Shown: positions 17,952 to 27,287 of the stretch, piece after piece
Position numbering within the stretch: the stretch's first letter is position 1
Layout of the letters: the number at the start of each line of letters is the position of its first letter
Assembly (NCBI RefSeq): GCF_007197775.1
Contig: NZ_CP041638.1
Location: 744,001 to 808,000 of the forward strand
Source of the DNA: Thalassotalea sp. PS06
GTDB lineage: Bacteria; Pseudomonadota; Gammaproteobacteria; Enterobacterales; Alteromonadaceae
DNA length: 64,000 bases
Direction: 5' to 3'
The notes under the pieces: generated by a model
What the model saw: only the letters and a program-made list of their open reading frames with translations
What the model was told of the DNA's origin: nothing
The model's database searches: none
Position numbers and translations under genes: made by a program

Positions 17952-18964
17952 CTTTTCAGCTTCTCTATTAATTCTGCACGGATTCTTCTTGCGGTTGATT
18001 CCTGTAACGGTAATTCTAACCGTTCATGCTTCTCGGTTGGGAAATGCTCTGGACCCACTTCATCGTGTTCAAAAATATAGTGATTGAACAGTTGCTGCCA
18101 GGCTTTTCGCTGTGCTTTTGGTAAGCTTCTTATCGAAAGAATTGCTAATAACAAGGCATTGTTGGGACGGCCCATAAACCCTGGACTATCTCGCCACCAA
18201 TGGGTGACTAACATATTTATCGGATCAAGGGCTTCCACATGGTGCCACCACATGCTCGGTAAATATAATGCGTCACCAGCATCAAGTTCGGCCACCTGCG
18301 CGGCTTCAATGGCATCGGCAAACTTTGGATATTTTTGTAGATCCGGCGCTGCGAAATCGACCAGAGAAATATCCTGGCCACCCGGAGCAAAGTCCATTGG
18401 CCCCACGTACAAATTATGAATTTGATCCGGTGGGAATAGGGTAAAGCGGCGTCTGCCGACAGCCGATACGGCAATATTATGTGGAAAATCAAAATGCGCG
18501 GCGATTCGACTTTGATTACCAATCCAGATACTGGTTAGTGCCTGATGACCTTCTAAATCGATACTGTGCGCTTCTTTAAACCCAGGCAGAAAGCGGGTTA
18601 CTTCCGTTGAGCCCACATACATAGTGGGCGATTCAGATTCATCCGCATGGCTTAACAGTTTGTCGAGTACCGGATTTAAATCGATTTTCGAGGCGCGATA
18701 ATTAAAACCGTCAAAGGTATCGTTGTAAAACACCCGACCGTTAATCTCAGGATCACCATAACAGGCAATCACCGGATTGCCGGTGTAAAGTGTTCGCAGA
18801 TAATCGCAAGCATCGGCCGCTGACTGCATTCCCGCCTCGACTAAAGGCCAGTGGCGAGCGGCGCCTTTTAAAATTAAAGGTTGCTCAGAAGCAAACACTG
18901 CCTCTGGGATATCATCCAGGGTGATACCTTCAATTTCTTTTACTTGCGAGTTGATATCCAACAT
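17948..18964 (-). CDS. Cupin-like (JmjC-type, cupin_8) domain protein
   Basis: 338 residues, no signal peptide. The double-stranded beta-helix metal site is visible as H-x-D in IAAHFDFPHNIAV and a distal histidine in PSMWWHHVEAL, the pattern of JmjC/FIH-type 2-oxoglutarate hydroxylases. The N-terminal LILKGAARHWPLVEA is also typical of the cupin_8 group. It is encoded between SapC (12 bp upstream) and halogenase 1 (4 bp overlap), so it is part of one transcript. A peptide or amino-acid hydroxylase is the most likely activity; the substrate is unknown. Confidence 0.8.
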   Translation of the reverse strand: MLDINSQVKEIEGITLDDIPEAVFASEQPLILKGAARHWPLVEAGMQSAADACDYLRTLYTGNPVIACYGDPEINGRVFYNDTFDGFNYRASKIDLNPVLDKLLSHADESESPTMYVGSTEVTRFLPGFKEAHSIDLEGHQALTSIWIGNQSRIAAHFDFPHNIAVSAVGRRRFTLFPPDQIHNLYVGPMDFAPGGQDISLVDFAAPDLQKYPKFADAIEAAQVAELDAGDALYLPSMWWHHVEALDPINMLVTHWWRDSPGFMGRPNNALLLAILSIRSLPKAQRKAWQQLFNHYIFEHDEVGPEHFPTEKHERLELPLQESTARRIRAELIEKLKR

Positions 18965-18976
18965 AGTATTTGCTCT

Positions 18977-19717
18977 TTAAGCCGGTTGTGCCGCCGCTTC
19001 TAAGGTATTTTTCTTGTTTAACAAGGTACGAACATTGCTTTGCGAAGCCAATGCCATATATATCGCTTGTAAATAATTGTCCTTGTGTAAACGTTCAAGT
19101 TGTTCGTTGCTAAGGGCTGCCAGCTTGTCTTCATTAATGGTGTAAAAACCAATCATTTGATGCTTTTCACCGGTCTGTAACTGCACATCCAGGGTGAAAG
19201 GCTCTAACAATTCCATGTCAGATAATGCCTGACAAAACTGGGTACCGTCACTGACCCCAAAGTGCAGGGCTTCTAACATGTTGGCAACTTTATCCAAAAA
19301 TTCACTGTTGCCACCATAAGGCAAGAACAGAGGTTCACCTTCTTCGGTGCTGACGCGTGGATTATCCATATCCATGCTTAGCATACGCTGTTGTTTTTCT
19401 TCACCATTTTCAGTGATAGTTTGCTGAGCAATTAAGAAAGGCTGGCGCATTACCGCCGCCGGAATGTAACTGGCGTGCCAGCCCTGGTCGTCTAAAAACA
19501 GGTTTTCCTGATGTTTAAAGCCGAATAGGGCAACCGGTAGGAACTGACCAGTTTCCGGATTCTTGCTGAAAAAGATTGGATAGTGGGCCTGTACCGCACG
19601 AAACTCCTGTGGAAAGGTTTGCGCGTACCAAATGTTATCGCCAAGCTCTGCACTGCGTTTGGTAATGATCTTTATGTCTTTATGTTCTTCGTTATTGACG
19701 ATGACGTGTTTAGCCAT
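18977..19717 (-). CDS. SapC family protein
   Basis: 246 residues from MAKHVIVNNEEHKD; this ATG has AGGGAGA 6 nt upstream, better than one ten codons earlier. The core IWYAQTFPQEFRAVQAHYPIFFSKNPETG followed by FLPVALFGF is the SapC signature. SapC is named after S-layer genes, but in marine gammaproteobacteria the family is encoded with TonB-dependent receptors and halogenase-like flavoproteins. Its biochemical role is not established. It lies between halogenase 2 and the cupin gene in one probable operon. Confidence 0.85.
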   Translation of the reverse strand: MAKHVIVNNEEHKDIKIITKRSAELGDNIWYAQTFPQEFRAVQAHYPIFFSKNPETGQFLPVALFGFKHQENLFLDDQGWHASYIPAAVMRQPFLIAQQTITENGEEKQQRMLSMDMDNPRVSTEEGEPLFLPYGGNSEFLDKVANMLEALHFGVSDGTQFCQALSDMELLEPFTLDVQLQTGEKHQMIGFYTINEDKLAALSNEQLERLHKDNYLQAIYMALASQSNVRTLLNKKNTLEAAAQPA

Positions 19718-19765
19718 GGTGTTCTCCCTTTTCGGTTTTATTGACAATACGGTAGGCAGTGAGCG

Positions 19766-21319
19766 CTACACTTTGTTCAATCCGAATTGTCTAATCTTGT
19801 TTAGTAATTCCCGATTGCTCGGTAATGTTCGCAGTAAATGCTGCGTTTTCTTGTTGTTTTCATTAAAGTACTGCTGCACCGATTGCATCGGAACATGGCG
19901 TTTTTGTAACCAGCTCAAATCAGTATCAAACCCCATCCCATAGAGGACATACTGAAAGCTTGCTGCTGGAAATAATTCTTCTGTGCGTGAACTGTCGAAC
20001 GTGAATGGCGTTTGGTATTGCCATAGGGTCAACAATTCCTGAAGTGGTTCAGGAATCGAATGTTGGGCACGGTTATCTTGCCAATATGGCTCGCTGCGTT
20101 TTGATAGTACGTAATGTAATTTCAAAAATTCGATTATGCGTTGCCAGTGATGGCTGAAGCGTTGGTTAAACCGTTTCGCGGTAATATCCATGATCTGACG
20201 GTTCGCCGGAAGCTGTTCGGCTATCATTTTTGCCGATTGTTCGATAAGCGCCAGCGCGGATGCTTCAAGGGGTTCTATGAAACCTGCAGACATGCCAACG
20301 GCGACACAGTTTTGATGCCAGAAGGTTTTACGGTGTCCTGGTTTTATTGATATTTTGCGAATATCAAGGGTGTCGGCCTGATCGCCAATATCGGCACGGA
20401 TATAATCCCTTAATTGTTGCTCAGCCTGCTCGTCACTAATGTAATCACTGGCATATACGTGGCCGACGCCCCGGCGAGAGGGTAGGCCTATATCCCAAAT
20501 CCAGCCACTCGTTTGGGCAGTCGACAGGGTGTGCGAGGCAATTTCAGCATCAGGCGTTTGATACGGTACATGCACTGCAAGTGCTGAATCATTGAATAAC
20601 ACTGCCGATTGATCGATAAACTCAACGCCATAATAGCCGCCAAGTAACAAAGATTTGCTACCGGTACAATCAATGAATAAATCGCCCTCGATATCGCCAT
20701 GTTCTAGTGTCGATACACTGGCGATATCATTAGACTGAGGGCAGGAATTGATATCGGTTACATCGTCAAGAATATGTTTAACACCAAGCGCTTGGGTACA
20801 GTGCTGCTGCAAAAGCTTACTGAATTTTGCAGCATCCAAATGATAACCATAGTTGGCGTGGAACGCATATTCCGGTGTTGCGATTTGCTTAGGTGCCAGG
20901 TTGTTATCGCATAGTTGTCCCTGGCACGTGACCGCATCGGCAAAGGATACTTTGTCACGATGAGGATACCAGTGTTGGGCGATATTGGTTTCGAAAAAAC
21001 CGACCGGTGGCGTAAATGGATGATAGTAGCTGTCACCATCACCATGCAGCCAATTACTGAACTTTGAGCCTTGCTTGAAACTGGCGTCGCATTCCGTTAA
21101 AAACTGGGTTTCACTGATCCCCATTTTTTTCAGACTGGCACGCATTGACGGCCAGGTACCTTCACCGACACCGACGGTTGGTATATTGGCTGATTCAATA
21201 AGTACTACTTCAATACTATTGGAATTTTTGGTTTCGTGTTCAGCGGCAATCAATCCGGCACTGAGCCATCCTGCGGAACCGCCGCCAACGATAATTATTC
21301 TTTTAACGGGTTGATTCAT
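19766..21319 (-). CDS. Flavin-dependent tryptophan-halogenase-like protein 2
   Basis: 517 residues. FAD site in IIIVGGGSAGWLSAG; catalytic-lysine equivalent at about K82 in CDASFKQGSKFSNW; GFIEPLEASALALIEQ near the C-terminal third. The halogenase signature is altered: GWIWDIGLPSR gives WxWxIG in place of WxWxIP seen in halogenase 1. The two paralogs are well diverged. It is the first gene of the SapC/cupin/halogenase 1/DUF6445 run and lies 245 bp after the receptor gene, beyond a terminator, so it probably has its own promoter. Whether it halogenates anything is open because of the changed motif. Confidence 0.85.
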   Translation of the reverse strand: MNQPVKRIIIVGGGSAGWLSAGLIAAEHETKNSNSIEVVLIESANIPTVGVGEGTWPSMRASLKKMGISETQFLTECDASFKQGSKFSNWLHGDGDSYYHPFTPPVGFFETNIAQHWYPHRDKVSFADAVTCQGQLCDNNLAPKQIATPEYAFHANYGYHLDAAKFSKLLQQHCTQALGVKHILDDVTDINSCPQSNDIASVSTLEHGDIEGDLFIDCTGSKSLLLGGYYGVEFIDQSAVLFNDSALAVHVPYQTPDAEIASHTLSTAQTSGWIWDIGLPSRRGVGHVYASDYISDEQAEQQLRDYIRADIGDQADTLDIRKISIKPGHRKTFWHQNCVAVGMSAGFIEPLEASALALIEQSAKMIAEQLPANRQIMDITAKRFNQRFSHHWQRIIEFLKLHYVLSKRSEPYWQDNRAQHSIPEPLQELLTLWQYQTPFTFDSSRTEELFPAASFQYVLYGMGFDTDLSWLQKRHVPMQSVQQYFNENNKKTQHLLRTLPSNRELLNKIRQFGLNKV

Positions 21320-21513
21320 TCGGCTTTGAATTGTTGTAAAACTTCTATCTTTATTTAAGCCAACAATGCACTTTTTTTAACGTTGTTTTTGATAGTGCAA
21401 ATGTGACGACAACCCTTACTATATCTGGGTTTTTGTCATCTATCTACAGGAAAATTCAATATCTGAGAATTAATTTTTGGTCAATTTTTAACAAGCTGAA
21501 AATGCAAAATAAA

Positions 21514-21540
21514 AAGCCGCACGAGGCGGCTTTTTTATTA
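21514..21540 (-). terminator. Terminator after the TonB-dependent receptor gene
   Basis: AAGCCGC-ACGAG-GCGGCTT with T-runs on both sides, so it can act in both directions. It lies about 30 bp past the receptor stop codon and separates it from the halogenase group. Confidence 0.88.
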
Positions 21541-21564
21541 CGTCTACGGGGAGTAAACGCTGGT

Positions 21565-24500
21565 TTAGAACACGTAGCGTGCACCAATGCTGTAACGCGC
21601 TCCTTGTTGATACACATTAAGTACCTGGTACTCAGAACGACCGTGCTTACGACGGTACTCTTCTGTAATGTTGATACCTTCTACGAAGATAGACAAACCT
21701 TCAAGATCCTGGAACGTGTAGCTTACGTTGAAGTCGAACTGCTCGTATTCTTCAACATATACCGGGTGAGCACCCGCACCGTTACCAGTAGCCTCTAGGT
21801 AGTCATCACGCCAGTTATAGGCTAAACGTGCTGAAATGCCATATTTTTCATAGAAAAGTACGAAGTTAGCAGTATCAGAAATACCTTCTTGTACACCGTC
21901 ATTAGTATCACCAACCACAGCAGTGTTGTCGTAAGGAGGGTTTACCAGGATGCGGTTGTTGTAGTCATCACCGGCATCAACAATGGTGAAGTTAGCAAAC
22001 GCACCGAAACCGGTATCCCAGAATACGTGCTGAATTGCGAATTCCCAACCGTCGAAGGTGTTTTCAAAATCACTGTTACCTGGGGTTGTAGTATTAAAGG
22101 TTAACAGATCATCGCCAGGAACACCTTCAATGACGATTTGTCCACCATCCATGTAAACTTCTGGGTTGTCGCTAAAGTTATCGAAGATATATTGACGAAT
22201 TGCCGCATCATCACCTGCACCGGCAGCACGGGCTGCGTCTACTTTAGGACCATTACGCGGGTCGTAAATACCGAATAGCTCAGCAGTTCCACGATCCTGT
22301 CCAATCCAGTTTTTCACATCTTTCTGGAACCAGCCCAAAGCAACATAGCTGGACTCATCGTAGTACCATTCTGCGGATAAATCGTAGTTGGTTGACTCAA
22401 GAGGTAGTAAATCTGGGTTACCGGAATTACCGTCGGCACCAGCGGCGCTATAAAGCGTGGCAACAGTAGTACCACCTTGTAATTGCGAGTAATCGGCACG
22501 ACCGATAGTTTCGCTATAAGCAGCACGTAAGATAATGTCGTCTGTTACTTCAAGGTTAAAGTTAAAGTTCGGAAGTAAATGATCGTAATCACCTTTCTGG
22601 CTCAGGAATATCTGGCTATTACCTTCAGGCTGAGCAAAAACGGTTTCATTCGAACCGACCCATCTAGCTGTCGCACCCGTGTAATCCAATACCGCAGATT
22701 CCGCGAAGATTTCCGTTTCTTCGTAACGAAGACCGATATGCACGTCAAATGGCATGTCGCCAATTTCACCGTCATAGTTCCACTGTACGTAGTAAGACAT
22801 GATTTCTTCTTCAACAAAGCGGTTGGTATCACGGGCATAATTGGTTGAAGGGCAGTACAAAGTGCCACAGTCACCAGCAATGGCAGGGTCTACCATCATC
22901 GCATAGTTGTCACGGGCATATTGCAAGACTGATTCGAAGTCCCACATGTAGAAGGTATCTACGATTTCAAACTCATCCGCAGACATAGTAGGGTGGTTTT
23001 CGAAGTTACCGCCACTTACGTCATCGAACTTATCCTGAATGCTTTGCTCAGGGAAGAATTCTGCAGGAATATCGCCAGCATTACCAACACCACCCCACTC
23101 ATCACGCTGTACCTGAACTGCTAGGTTGGTCTTGTTAGCGGTCATCATGTTGATACCAAAATCAATGCTACCAAACTCATCTAGCTCGTAGGTACCGCTT
23201 AATTGCGCCTGATCGATTTCAGAACGGTTGTCATCATTTCGGAAGAAACCACCGGTAAGTTGCATATCCGCAGGAGTTAAGCCTGCTGAGCCGCGTACCG
23301 CTAATGTTGGAATGGTACCAGTAAAGTCTGTGGCTGAAGCTTCACGAATGAATGCTGCAGTAGACAATACGTTTGAGCTACCATATGGGCTATTTGGTGT
23401 TTCTTCGGCGTCAGAAGAGTGATAGTCAAATTCAAGGCTTAAGTTTTCATTAACTTGCCATGCTAAGTTAAGACCAATGGAGTTTGATTCAGCTTTTACG
23501 CCAGAAACACTACCACCCATTGAGAAATCCTGAATTGCATCACCATAATCTTCTGAGTAATAAAGCGGTGAGAACACGCCAGGTTCAGCTTCGGTCCAAA
23601 CGTTTTCTGAAGGGAAGAACTGATACCAGGCCGATACATCGTTAAACTGACGATCAATCTCGTTAGTCATGTAGGTGTAATCAACGGTAGCTACGAAATC
23701 TTCAGTGATTTCATATTGTAATACCAACTGACCATTAATACGGGTACGTTGTTGCTCTTCAAAACGATACGCGGTTGTTTGCGGAACCGAGTAAATATTG
23801 CTGTCATCTAATGACGGGTCAGGACGGTCGATTTGGTTCTCATAAGGAACCCCACCCCAGTCAGCATTACCGCCGGACCAGTCCTGGTTAATTCTTGCTG
23901 GGAATGAACGCCAGCCGGTGCCAACTTCAGCTTGCTGGCTACCACTTTCACGCTCAGCGTAACTACCAGAAATTGAAATACCAAACTTGTCGTCCAGGAA
24001 AGTGTTTGAGTACAAGCCTGATAATTCAGGAGTAACACCACCTTCTAGGGTTGAACTATCATCCATTGCTTTTACACCAACGGTGGCCTTCAGACCCGGG
24101 GTGTTAAGAGGACGATGAGTAAGGATGTTAATGGTTGCACCGATACCACCTGTTGCGATGGTAGCGTCGCTGGATTTATAAATCTCTGCACCAGTAACCA
24201 GTTCAGATGCGATGTTGTCAAAATCGAACGAACGTCCACCGGTAGAAGTTGGCATCTGACGACCGTTTAATAAAACTAGGTTACGGTCAGGGCCAAAACC
24301 ACGAACCGTTACCCGGCTACCTTCACCGTTATCACGGTCAATAGCTACACCGGTGATACGTTGTAAGGATTCTGCAAGGTTAGTATCTGGAAATTTACCG
24401 ATGTCTTCGGCGTTGATGGCCTCAACGATACCTTTCGCGCTGCGTTTGATATCCATTGATTTCGTTAAACTGCCGCGAATACCAGTAACTTCAATAACTT

Positions 24501-24621
24501 CTACTTCTTCTTCAACAGAAGCAGTGTTCTCTTCAGCACCGGCACTGGCCATGGTGGTTGCACCCAGCACTATCGACAGCGTGGTTGCTAACTTAGACTT
24601 CTTGAACGTCAAGTTCGTCAT
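21565..24621 (-). CDS. TonB-dependent receptor of the large marine carbohydrate-linked type
   Basis: 1018 residues. The signal peptide ends near ASAGA; a TonB-box-like EVIEVTGIRGSL follows, then the plug domain (IVEAINAEDIGKFPDTNLAESLQRITGV, RVTVRGFGPDRNLVLLNGR), then a long beta-barrel ending in a C-terminal aromatic (GARYVF). The extended plug motif and length are those of receptors that take up glycan oligosaccharides across the outer membrane with ExbBD-TonB energy. The gene is headed by a LacI-type operator (24663-24676) shared with the GH1/MFS promoter. Laminarin oligosaccharide is therefore the favoured ligand, by inference. It is immediately upstream of the halogenase group. Confidence 0.93.
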   Translation of the reverse strand: MTNLTFKKSKLATTLSIVLGATTMASAGAEENTASVEEEVEVIEVTGIRGSLTKSMDIKRSAKGIVEAINAEDIGKFPDTNLAESLQRITGVAIDRDNGEGSRVTVRGFGPDRNLVLLNGRQMPTSTGGRSFDFDNIASELVTGAEIYKSSDATIATGGIGATINILTHRPLNTPGLKATVGVKAMDDSSTLEGGVTPELSGLYSNTFLDDKFGISISGSYAERESGSQQAEVGTGWRSFPARINQDWSGGNADWGGVPYENQIDRPDPSLDDSNIYSVPQTTAYRFEEQQRTRINGQLVLQYEITEDFVATVDYTYMTNEIDRQFNDVSAWYQFFPSENVWTEAEPGVFSPLYYSEDYGDAIQDFSMGGSVSGVKAESNSIGLNLAWQVNENLSLEFDYHSSDAEETPNSPYGSSNVLSTAAFIREASATDFTGTIPTLAVRGSAGLTPADMQLTGGFFRNDDNRSEIDQAQLSGTYELDEFGSIDFGINMMTANKTNLAVQVQRDEWGGVGNAGDIPAEFFPEQSIQDKFDDVSGGNFENHPTMSADEFEIVDTFYMWDFESVLQYARDNYAMMVDPAIAGDCGTLYCPSTNYARDTNRFVEEEIMSYYVQWNYDGEIGDMPFDVHIGLRYEETEIFAESAVLDYTGATARWVGSNETVFAQPEGNSQIFLSQKGDYDHLLPNFNFNLEVTDDIILRAAYSETIGRADYSQLQGGTTVATLYSAAGADGNSGNPDLLPLESTNYDLSAEWYYDESSYVALGWFQKDVKNWIGQDRGTAELFGIYDPRNGPKVDAARAAGAGDDAAIRQYIFDNFSDNPEVYMDGGQIVIEGVPGDDLLTFNTTTPGNSDFENTFDGWEFAIQHVFWDTGFGAFANFTIVDAGDDYNNRILVNPPYDNTAVVGDTNDGVQEGISDTANFVLFYEKYGISARLAYNWRDDYLEATGNGAGAHPVYVEEYEQFDFNVSYTFQDLEGLSIFVEGINITEEYRRKHGRSEYQVLNVYQQGARYSIGARYVF

Positions 24622-25263
24622 CTGATTCTCCCCTGGGAAATTAATCCCTGTTGTTTTTGTTTTGTAACCGCTTACATTTTTAGTTCTTGTACGTCGAAAA
24701 AATGCGGTTATTTATAAACTAATACGTTATTTACATTAGGTCAACATTAATTGTTAATGTAAAGTTGATTGAAAATTAACCATTTCGTGGTCTTCAGTTA
24801 GGGGAAACTGCTCGCCTAGAAATGGTTTTTCCGCCAATTTTTTCTTAAGTTTTGATGTTTTTTCATATTGTTTTCGTTTGGGTTTTTCTTGTTTTCATCA
24901 CGTGATGCGGAACCGACCCTGATCGCCATTTTGCCGCTTTTTTAAGAATTAATCATGGTTTGTGTGTTGGCGTTATCATTAAGGTAAATTAAAAGTTAAT
25001 TAAGATGAAATATTGCTTTTGTGGTTTGGGCTTGTGGTGTTTGTGCCGTTTTGAGGTGAACGTTTTTGTTTTTATGAGTTTTTTTGTTTGGCCCTAACAA
25101 CTTTTTTGGTGATTTTATTAAACAGTCTTTGGCGCATAATTTTAGAAGCTTGGCTTATCCCATGCTGTTAATTACACTAAATGGTATCCCTGATAGGTAG
25201 TGACTCATGCGATAGTCTTCAGGCAACACTAAATAAACAGATTTAAAAAATTAGGTGGTTGTT
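24622..25263. other. Divergent promoter region between receptor and ADP-ribosylglycohydrolase-family gene
   Basis: 642 bp without a supported gene. It holds the receptor leader and the LacI-type operator close to the receptor start; the rest is AT-rich with many G/T runs. No hairpin with T-run and no second copy of the operator was seen, so the rightward gene probably has separate control. Confidence 0.5.
24663..24676. promoter_or_regulatory. LacI-type operator upstream of the TonB-dependent receptor
   Basis: TGTAACCGCTTACA is an almost perfect 14-bp palindrome, 42 bp before the receptor start codon. It agrees at 13 of 14 positions with the site at 10413-10426 in the GH1/MFS promoter and fits the LacI-family consensus. 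The regulator at 7845-8849 is the obvious candidate to bind both. Confidence 0.72.
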
Positions 25264-27279
25264 ATGAATAGCTCGTTTATTCGCTCACGAATGTTGTCAG
25301 GTGCGATCACCTGCGTTTTGGCCCTTTCATGTTATATCCCTACCTACGCTAAAGATAAGCACGATACCATTTCCATATCCGTGGATGATTACCATCAAAA
25401 AGTTTATGCGTCCTGGCTAGGGCAAATGGTCGGCAACTTCTATGGGCTACCTTACGAATTTAAATACATTGAGCAGCCGGGCCCGGATGCATTTCCCTAT
25501 GGTTATGATTCCAGTCTTGAACGCTTAAAAGAGGTCGATGGCGCGTTTTCCGATGATGATACCGATATTGAATATATGTATCTGCTGGCAATGGAAAAGT
25601 ATGGCACTACGCCTTATTACTACCAACTTGCCGATGAATGGCAACATCAGGTGCGCCAACGGGTTTGGGCGGCAAATCGCCAGGCCCTGACATTAATGCG
25701 AGCCGGCTATACGCCACCATTAACAGGACATCGGAACTTTAACAGCGAATGGTTTCAGATTGACCCGCAACTGGTTAATGAAATCTGGTCGGTGACATCG
25801 CCGGGTATGGTCAATTATGCGGTACAAAAAACCGATTGGGCGGCACGAGTGACCAATGATAGTTTTGGCGTTGAACCGGCAATGCACTACGCGGCTATGT
25901 ATAGTGCTGCTTTTTATGAAACAGATATCCCTACCTTGATTGAAATAGGTGTCAAAGCTCTGCCAAGAGACTCGAAGTTTTCGAAAGTTGTGGCGCATAT
26001 GCAATCGCTTCATGAAAAATATCCACAAAACTGGCAGCAGGCACGTCAGGAAATGGCCGCTACCTACGCCAAGAATTTCGATTACAATCCGAATTCCTGG
26101 TATCCCATTGACGCTACCCTAAATGGTGCCTGCGCCATTTTGGCTTTGCTCTATGGGGAAGGGGATTTTCAACGAACCATGGATATGTCTGCAGCACTTG
26201 GTTATGACGCCGATAATCAGGCGGCAACTCTGGCTGGATTATTAGGGATCATCGGTGGCCTTGATGCTATCCCCGAATCTTTATTATTTCCATTCGGTAA
26301 AGATACCTGGCAGCAGCCGTTAAACGATAAGTACATCAACGTCACCCGTGAAGATTTACCTGACGCCAGTATCCGCGATATGGCCAGACGCATGGCGTTA
26401 TTGGGGGAGAAAATTATTATCGCCAATGGCGGTAAAAAGCAACTTGTTGATGGCAAGGAGGTTTATGTTATCAAACAAGATGCGGATTTTATTGCGCCGA
26501 TGGAATTACCAAAAGCGCCTGCTCAGTTTATCGAAGCCAATACCGATTATAGATTTGAGTTCTATCCACTTCTTAATCATCAGTCTCTGGATTACCTGAA
26601 GTTTTCCATCGTTGAGGGTGAAGGGGCTTTACCTGAAGGCCTTACCTTAAAAGGTAATGCCTTAACCGGTAGTGTCGATAAAGTGGGTGAATATTCATTT
26701 ACCATTCAGGGCGTAACCCCTGGGATGATTAATCGTCAACAATACCTGTTGTCGGTACACAGTAAAAATCTGGCCCCCGAGGCGGTTGCCATTATTCACA
26801 ATGATGATGAGTTTGATGCACCAGAGGCGACAATCAATCTGATTCGTGATGGTAAGCGTGGCTTAATTGATGGCTATACCAATGGCGACACCTTCTACTC
26901 AAAGCCGCAGGACAGAGCTCCGGCTACGGCCGATTCCTACGGATATCGCTTTGCGGAGCCTAAGGAAATGTCAGTGTTATTATTCAATCCTGGCTATGTA
27001 AAAGAAGATGGTGGCTGGTTTACCAGCATTGAAGTTCAATATCTAAATGCCCAGCAACAATGGCAGAATGTCGAACAACTTGCTATTACCCCCATGCTTA
27101 GCCTTCACAACAACAAATACCTGCAAGGGAAAGTCATCGACCATATTATTCAGTTTAAGCCGGTTACCAGTCAGGCGATTCGAATTATTGGGGTTCCCGG
27201 TGGTACCCAACCCGATGACAGTTCTGCAAAAAGAGAGTATTTCTCAGCGATTGCCGAGTTAAGCGTTCATCAGCGCTAG
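25264..27279 (+). CDS. Secreted ADP-ribosylglycohydrolase-family protein
   Basis: 671 residues from the ATG at 25264, with TTAGGTGG just upstream; a GTG three codons earlier is less likely. The signal peptide ends near IPTYAKD. The first 380 residues show the ADP-ribosylglycohydrolase fold: SWLGQMVGNFYGLPYEFK, the metal-ligand run FSDDDTDIEYMYLL, and LGYDADNQAATLAGLLGIIGGLDAIP with the second metal site. The C-terminal 250 residues look like an immunoglobulin-type domain and a carbohydrate-binding-like beta domain. Secretion argues against cytoplasmic ADP-ribose turnover; an extracellular N- or O-glycoside hydrolase role is more likely, unproven. The leftward neighbour is the TonB receptor. 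Confidence 0.85.
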   Translation: MNSSFIRSRMLSGAITCVLALSCYIPTYAKDKHDTISISVDDYHQKVYASWLGQMVGNFYGLPYEFKYIEQPGPDAFPYGYDSSLERLKEVDGAFSDDDTDIEYMYLLAMEKYGTTPYYYQLADEWQHQVRQRVWAANRQALTLMRAGYTPPLTGHRNFNSEWFQIDPQLVNEIWSVTSPGMVNYAVQKTDWAARVTNDSFGVEPAMHYAAMYSAAFYETDIPTLIEIGVKALPRDSKFSKVVAHMQSLHEKYPQNWQQARQEMAATYAKNFDYNPNSWYPIDATLNGACAILALLYGEGDFQRTMDMSAALGYDADNQAATLAGLLGIIGGLDAIPESLLFPFGKDTWQQPLNDKYINVTREDLPDASIRDMARRMALLGEKIIIANGGKKQLVDGKEVYVIKQDADFIAPMELPKAPAQFIEANTDYRFEFYPLLNHQSLDYLKFSIVEGEGALPEGLTLKGNALTGSVDKVGEYSFTIQGVTPGMINRQQYLLSVHSKNLAPEAVAIIHNDDEFDAPEATINLIRDGKRGLIDGYTNGDTFYSKPQDRAPATADSYGYRFAEPKEMSVLLFNPGYVKEDGGWFTSIEVQYLNAQQQWQNVEQLAITPMLSLHNNKYLQGKVIDHIIQFKPVTSQAIRIIGVPGGTQPDDSSAKREYFSAIAELSVHQR

Positions 27280-27287
27280 TTAGCTCG

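Noticed and set aside
15713..24621. Complete secondary-metabolite cluster based on the halogenases
   Set aside because: No NRPS, PKS or tailoring genes and no flavin reductase are present; the context is a TonB-receptor locus.
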